A stretch of 8,434 bases of DNA. Source: Clostridia bacterium. Lineage in GTDB: Bacteria > Bacillota > Clostridia > Christensenellales > Borkfalkiaceae. Within the stretch, counting starts at the first letter, position 1; the number at the start of each line of letters is the position of its first letter. The translations under genes were made by a program, and so were the position numbers. The notes below the pieces were generated by a model. The model ran no database searches, was not told the DNA's origin, and was given only the letters and a program-made list of their open reading frames with translations. The stretch lies in assembly GCA_017646555.1 (NCBI GenBank), contig JAGCMG010000142.1, positions 1-8,434 on the forward strand, given 5' to 3'. Positions 5,186-8,434 of the stretch are shown piece by piece.

Positions 5186-6268
5186 TTAAAAACAATGTTG
5201 CAAGTCTACTATGACGGCAAAGCCAAGTAGTAGTACCATACCGATAATACTTAAAATGTATTCGATTTTTCTATTGACAGGCTTACCACGAATCCACTCA
5301 ATAAGCGTAAACACCGTTTTACAACCGTCAAGCGCTGGGATTGGCAATAGGTTGAATATTGATAAGTTCACGCCGATTAACGCTGTGATTTGTAACAAAT
5401 ACCCTAAGCCGTGGTTTTTAACACCGTTTGCCGTGGTGGTTATTGTAGTAACCGTTCCACCCATTGCGTTAAGACCTAATTTGCCTGTCAGAAGTTGACC
5501 TAAAACTTCAAAAATAGATGCGCCTAACCTAAAAGTATAACCGAAAGTTTTGCCGATTGATGTGAAAAATCCAAACCGAACGGTCGTTCCTCGCATTGAT
5601 TGTATGCCAAGCGCCGACAAGGTTTCGCCCGTTGATTCTATGCTTTCGATTTCGTTTTGTAAAAGTTTTATCGTTACGTCTTTTTCCGTTCCGTTTCTTA
5701 AAACGGTAACGGTTATCGTTTCGCCTGCTTTTTTAGAGCCGATTGCGCTCATTAAATCGGTGATTAGATAAACGCTTTTATCTTCTGCCCCGATAATAAT
5801 ATCGCCTTGTTCAAAATACTGCACGAACCCCGTTTCCATGTCGGTTGGGCGAACGGTTTCTATTCTGTAAGCAGGTGTACCGTACGCGCCTATAAATATG
5901 CCGGCAACTAAAATAGCCGTTAAAAAATTCATAGTAGCGCCGGCAAGTAGCACAAGTATTCTTTGCCAAGGTGGTTTTGAGTTAAAGTCCCCTTCGGTTA
6001 AAGCGTCTTCGTCTTCGCCTGCAAACGCGCAATACCCACCGAGTGGCAAAAGCCTAATAGAAAAAACTTCACCGTCTTTTTTGGTCTTTTTGAATATTGC
6101 AGGGCCAAAACCGATTGCAAATTCGTTTATTTTAAATTTGAATATTTTACCGACTATATAATGCCCGAATTCGTGCACGGTTATCATAACTAAAAGCACC
6201 AAAAGCGCTATCAAAATATATAGCGCGTAACTTAAAGCGTCAGTAAAACTTATTAAAAGATTAACCAC
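5186..6268 (-). CDS. rseP: RseP/RasP-type site-2 intramembrane zinc metalloprotease (M50)
   Basis: A 360-residue membrane protease that cuts transmembrane segments such as anti-sigma factors or signal-peptide remnants. The zinc motif HEFGH is at 32-36 in the first membrane helix. AGATMNFLTA is the family's second conserved membrane segment. A single PDZ-like domain (about 120-205) includes AGETITVTVLRNG. The third zinc ligand is D314 in NLLPIPALDG. The residues after it are CK, where most relatives have GR or GH. The GTG start at 6268 follows a GAGAG ribosome binding site and lies 12 nt after the dxr stop; no other start is plausible before the HEFGH helix. It is the last gene of the operon, where relatives often have ispG next; here a terminator follows. 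Confidence 0.94.
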   Translation of the reverse strand: MVNLLISFTDALSYALYILIALLVLLVMITVHEFGHYIVGKIFKFKINEFAIGFGPAIFKKTKKDGEVFSIRLLPLGGYCAFAGEDEDALTEGDFNSKPPWQRILVLLAGATMNFLTAILVAGIFIGAYGTPAYRIETVRPTDMETGFVQYFEQGDIIIGAEDKSVYLITDLMSAIGSKKAGETITVTVLRNGTEKDVTIKLLQNEIESIESTGETLSALGIQSMRGTTVRFGFFTSIGKTFGYTFRLGASIFEVLGQLLTGKLGLNAMGGTVTTITTTANGVKNHGLGYLLQITALIGVNLSIFNLLPIPALDGCKTVFTLIEWIRGKPVNRKIEYILSIIGMVLLLGFAVIVDLQHCF

Positions 6269-6280
6269 TTTATTCTCTCT

Positions 6281-7411
6281 TTATTTTATTTTGCTCATAG
6301 CGTATTGTCTTGAATACTCATCTGCTAAAAAGATTTTATCAAGACTATACGGCGCATCATTAGTATATGCGTTAAGCGCGCCGTCTATTATGGAAAATAT
6401 ATCACAATATTTAATTTTTCCGTCTAAAAACGCTTGAACGGCTATTTCGTTAGCGCCGTTTGCGACAGCCGGATACGCGTCGCCGTTTTTGCCAGCGTTT
6501 ACCACCAACTTAAAGCACGGAAATTTATCGTTATCTATTTCGCTAAAAGTAAGGCTTTTTAATGCCTTAAAATCTAATTGTGGTACGTTTTGACACAACC
6601 GTTTATCGTGATTTAATGCCAACGCAATAGGAATTTCCATAGTTGGATAAGATAATTGCGCCATAACGGAATTATCATTAAACTCTACCATAGAGTGTAT
6701 TATGCTCTCTCTATGAATAATTGCGTCGATTTTATCAAAGGTGGTATTATAAAGCCATTTAGCCTCAATAACTTCAAACGCTTTATTAACCAAAGTCGCG
6801 CAGTCTATCGTGATTTTACTGCCCATATTCCAGTTAGGGTGTTTTAGAGCGTCTTTTGCCGTTGCGAAAAAAAGTTCGTCTTTACTTAAATCCCTAAACG
6901 CACCGCCGGACGCCGTTAAAATTATACGCTTAAACTCTTTATTAAGGTCAAACCCTAACGCCTGCCAAATAGCCGAGTGTTCGCTATCAATCGGGGTGAT
7001 TTTTACACCGTTTTCTTTGGCTTTTTGCATAACGATTTCGCCACCGACTACTAAACTTTCCTTATTAGCAAGGGCAATATCTTTTTTAAGGTCAATCGCC
7101 TTTAACACTGCTTTTAATCCAGCAAAACCAACGACTGATACGACTACGATATCAGCCTCCGTTATAACGGCGTTTAAGTAAGAATTTTCCCCACTATAAA
7201 AGTCTACGCCTTTCGGCACGGTTATATCGCCGTTACATATATCTAAACAAGCGACTTTTGGGTTTAATTTATTTACTTGTTGTTCAAATTCAATGCGATT
7301 AGAGTGCGCCGAAAGCGAAACTATCTTAAACTCATCAGGGTATCTATTAGAAACGGAAATAACCTGCTTTCCTATTGAACCCGTACTGCCTATCAATGCT
7401 ATTTTTTTCAT
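6281..7411 (-). CDS. dxr: 1-deoxy-D-xylulose 5-phosphate reductoisomerase
   Basis: A 376-residue cytosolic enzyme that converts DXP to MEP with NADPH, the first committed step of the MEP isoprenoid pathway and the fosmidomycin target. Seen motifs are GSTGSIG (8-14) for NADPH, ANKESLVVGGE, the metal ligands D142 and E144 in PIDSEHSAIWQ, TASGGAFRD, the flexible-loop HPNWNMG with H191 and W194, and NKAFEVIEA with E213 and E216. In IDCATLVNKAFE a cysteine (C204) sits where E. coli has the substrate-phosphate ligand S222. I chose the ATG at 7411, which gives MKKIALIGSTG; an in-frame TTG at 7423 has no ribosome binding site. It follows cdsA after a palindrome and is closely followed by rseP. Confidence 0.95.
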   Translation of the reverse strand: MKKIALIGSTGSIGKQVISVSNRYPDEFKIVSLSAHSNRIEFEQQVNKLNPKVACLDICNGDITVPKGVDFYSGENSYLNAVITEADIVVVSVVGFAGLKAVLKAIDLKKDIALANKESLVVGGEIVMQKAKENGVKITPIDSEHSAIWQALGFDLNKEFKRIILTASGGAFRDLSKDELFFATAKDALKHPNWNMGSKITIDCATLVNKAFEVIEAKWLYNTTFDKIDAIIHRESIIHSMVEFNDNSVMAQLSYPTMEIPIALALNHDKRLCQNVPQLDFKALKSLTFSEIDNDKFPCFKLVVNAGKNGDAYPAVANGANEIAVQAFLDGKIKYCDIFSIIDGALNAYTNDAPYSLDKIFLADEYSRQYAMSKIK

Positions 7412-7423
7412 AATTATTCTCAA

Positions 7424-7444
7424 AAGGCGCGTTGAACGCGCCTT
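7424..7444 (-). other. Strong palindrome between cdsA and dxr, possible attenuator or mRNA processing hairpin
   Basis: The arms AAGGCGCGTT (7424-7433) and AACGCGCCTT (7435-7444) are perfect complements around a single central base. In RNA this gives a GC-rich stem of about seven pairs with a tight loop. On the minus strand the stem ends in only four T's, making it at best a weak terminator, and it lies just before the dxr ribosome binding region. It could lower or insulate dxr expression relative to cdsA. Confidence 0.6.
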
Positions 7445-7455
7445 AAAATTTTGTA

Positions 7456-8298
7456 TTAAATTAACGACATTATAATTGCAATAAAAGTGCTTGCAACCAT
7501 AATTCCGTCTACCCTATCTAAAACGCCACCGTGACCTGGGAAAATATTGCCCATATCTTTTATACCGATTTTGCGTTTTAATAAACTTTCAAAAATATCG
7601 CCTAATTGTGAAAGAACGGAAGACACTAACCCTATGATTAAGAAAATCCACCAAGCGTTATCAGGCTTAAATATGAAGAATAAAACTATTGACGCAAGTA
7701 TGCCACCGATTACCCCACCGATTGCGCCCGAAACGGTTTTATTCGGTGAAATTTTCGGACATAACTTTACACCTTTAACAAGTGAGCCTACAAAGTAAGC
7801 AAAAGTGTCCGTTGCCGACGGTATTGCAAAAATCATAATTAACGCAAGAAGCGAATTTTGTGGCAAATCGTTAGCGACTGAAAGCGATAACAATAAAAAT
7901 TTAGGATATACTGCTGAAAGTAACGATTTAATGTAAAAACTGGTATCCTTTTTATAAATAAGCGTGATAAGAATATCAACAACTATTTCGGAAACGATTA
8001 CGCAAACGGCAGTAATAATGCCGAAAACTGCGTATGCAGGCACGACTAATAATGACGATAAAGTGGTTACAATCATAACCGTTTTATCAGCGTCGGTTGC
8101 AAAATATTCAGTTTCACCGTTGTCGTTTACGCGTTTTAAGAAAAGTTTTGACGACAATTCATACCCACCAACAACAATGAGTAGCCCTGTTAGAATATTA
8201 AATAACGGTAAGTAAATAGGTCTTAAAAAGAAAAACCCCACCACTACCGCTATTAAAACGCTTGCCGTAATAACGCGCTTTAATAAACTACTTTTCAT
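7456..8298 (-). CDS. cdsA: Phosphatidate cytidylyltransferase (CDP-diglyceride synthase)
   Basis: A 280-residue integral membrane enzyme that makes CDP-diacylglycerol from phosphatidic acid and CTP, the precursor of phosphatidylglycerol and other phospholipids. There are several hydrophobic helices across its length. The C-terminal CDS signature runs from S238 to D264 (SLLKRKIGIKDMGN, then FPGHGGVLDRVDG) with its conserved K247-D248, H256-G-G and D261-R-x-D264. The ATG at 8298 follows GGAGG encoded within the last codons of uppS, and the two genes overlap by 11 nt, implying translational coupling. Residues 55-72 contain a polar insert (VNDNGETEYFATDADK) between hydrophobic segments. Confidence 0.95.
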   Translation of the reverse strand: MKSSLLKRVITASVLIAVVVGFFFLRPIYLPLFNILTGLLIVVGGYELSSKLFLKRVNDNGETEYFATDADKTVMIVTTLSSLLVVPAYAVFGIITAVCVIVSEIVVDILITLIYKKDTSFYIKSLLSAVYPKFLLLSLSVANDLPQNSLLALIMIFAIPSATDTFAYFVGSLVKGVKLCPKISPNKTVSGAIGGVIGGILASIVLFFIFKPDNAWWIFLIIGLVSSVLSQLGDIFESLLKRKIGIKDMGNIFPGHGGVLDRVDGIMVASTFIAIIMSLI

Positions 8299-8434
8299 CT
8301 ATTCCTCCAAACCGTCTTTTACGGTTAGAATAACTTTGTATCGCTTTATCAAATTCTTCTTCATCAAAATCGGGCCAGTGCTTATTAGTAAAATAAAACT
8401 CACTATACGCCGACTGCCAAAGTAAAAAGTTTGA
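8288..8434 (-). CDS. uppS: Isoprenyl (undecaprenyl) diphosphate synthase, C-terminal 48 residues only
   Basis: I translated the right edge on the minus strand. It begins SNFLLWQSAYSEFYFTNKHW and ends in RRFGGIDEK and a TAG at 8288-8290. This matches the conserved C-terminal region of cis-prenyltransferases (SNFLLWQ-x-AYSE, W-P-D-F, RRFGG). The protein condenses isopentenyl diphosphate units onto farnesyl diphosphate to make the undecaprenyl carrier for cell-wall synthesis. The start and catalytic N-terminal part lie outside the window. The stop overlaps the cdsA start by 11 nt. The position immediately upstream of cdsA is the usual one in Bacillota. Confidence 0.93.
   Translation of the reverse strand, partial: SNFLLWQSAYSEFYFTNKHWPDFDEEEFDKAIQSYSNRKRRFGGIDEK

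Noticed and set aside
5211..5498. Plus-strand ORFs lying opposite rseP, dxr and cdsA (for example 5211-5498, 6810-7181, 7547-7798)
   Set aside because: They are antisense shadows of well-supported conserved genes, with no family match or convincing ribosome binding site.
7412..7423. TTG start four codons upstream in dxr
   Set aside because: No ribosome binding site precedes it, and the ATG at 7411 gives the usual Dxr N-terminus just before the GSTGSIG motif.
1..8434. CRISPR array, tRNA/rRNA, insertion sequence, phage or defence island
   Set aside because: No regularly spaced repeats, cloverleaf-like genes, transposase motifs or nuclease clusters were seen on either strand.

Overview
The window reads as a chromosomal segment from a low-to-moderate GC, Gram-positive-type bacterium (Bacillota, probably a gut Clostridia lineage). 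This rests on consensus sigma-A promoters, AAGGAG-type ribosome binding sites, A/T-flanked hairpin terminators and the uppS-cdsA-dxr-rseP gene order typical of that phylum. The lineage is an inference and cannot be fixed more finely from sequence alone. No tRNA, rRNA, CRISPR array, transposase or phage gene is visible.

Layout. Positions 1-532 (minus) hold the N-terminal 177 residues of a short-chain dehydrogenase/reductase, cut by the window edge. Divergent to it is an AraC-family regulator (646-1440, plus). The two start from overlapping back-to-back promoters that carry an 11-bp direct repeat, so the regulator probably controls the reductase and itself. A repeat-bearing gap with a two-way terminator (about 1441-1675) separates the regulator from a convergent membrane-bound ferritin (MbfA-type rubrerythrin/VIT1 fusion, 1676-2551, minus). 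This gene is in turn divergent from a sodium/proline symporter (putP, 2685-4235, plus), with a clear promoter for each.

Positions 4318-4971 (minus) carry a lipoprotein of unknown function. Its frame is interrupted by one in-frame TAA and then stays open for about 80 more codons, so it is either a recent nonsense pseudogene or a readthrough case. It is visibly more AT-rich than its neighbours.

Positions 5186-8434 (minus) are an envelope/isoprenoid operon read right to left: uppS (3' end only), cdsA, dxr, rseP. Dxr makes MEP-pathway isoprenoid precursors, UppS polymerises them into the undecaprenyl carrier lipid, CdsA makes CDP-diacylglycerol for phospholipids, and RseP is an intramembrane site-2 protease. 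uppS and cdsA overlap, dxr and rseP are 12 nt apart, and a strong palindrome lies between cdsA and dxr. A terminator follows rseP.

Most of the window is ordinary. The better leads are the interrupted lipoprotein, a 15-nt intergenic sequence found twice at the same distance before two terminators, the overlapping SDR/AraC promoter with its direct repeat, the cdsA-dxr hairpin and a serine-to-cysteine change in the Dxr substrate-binding motif. I found no convincing new multi-gene system.
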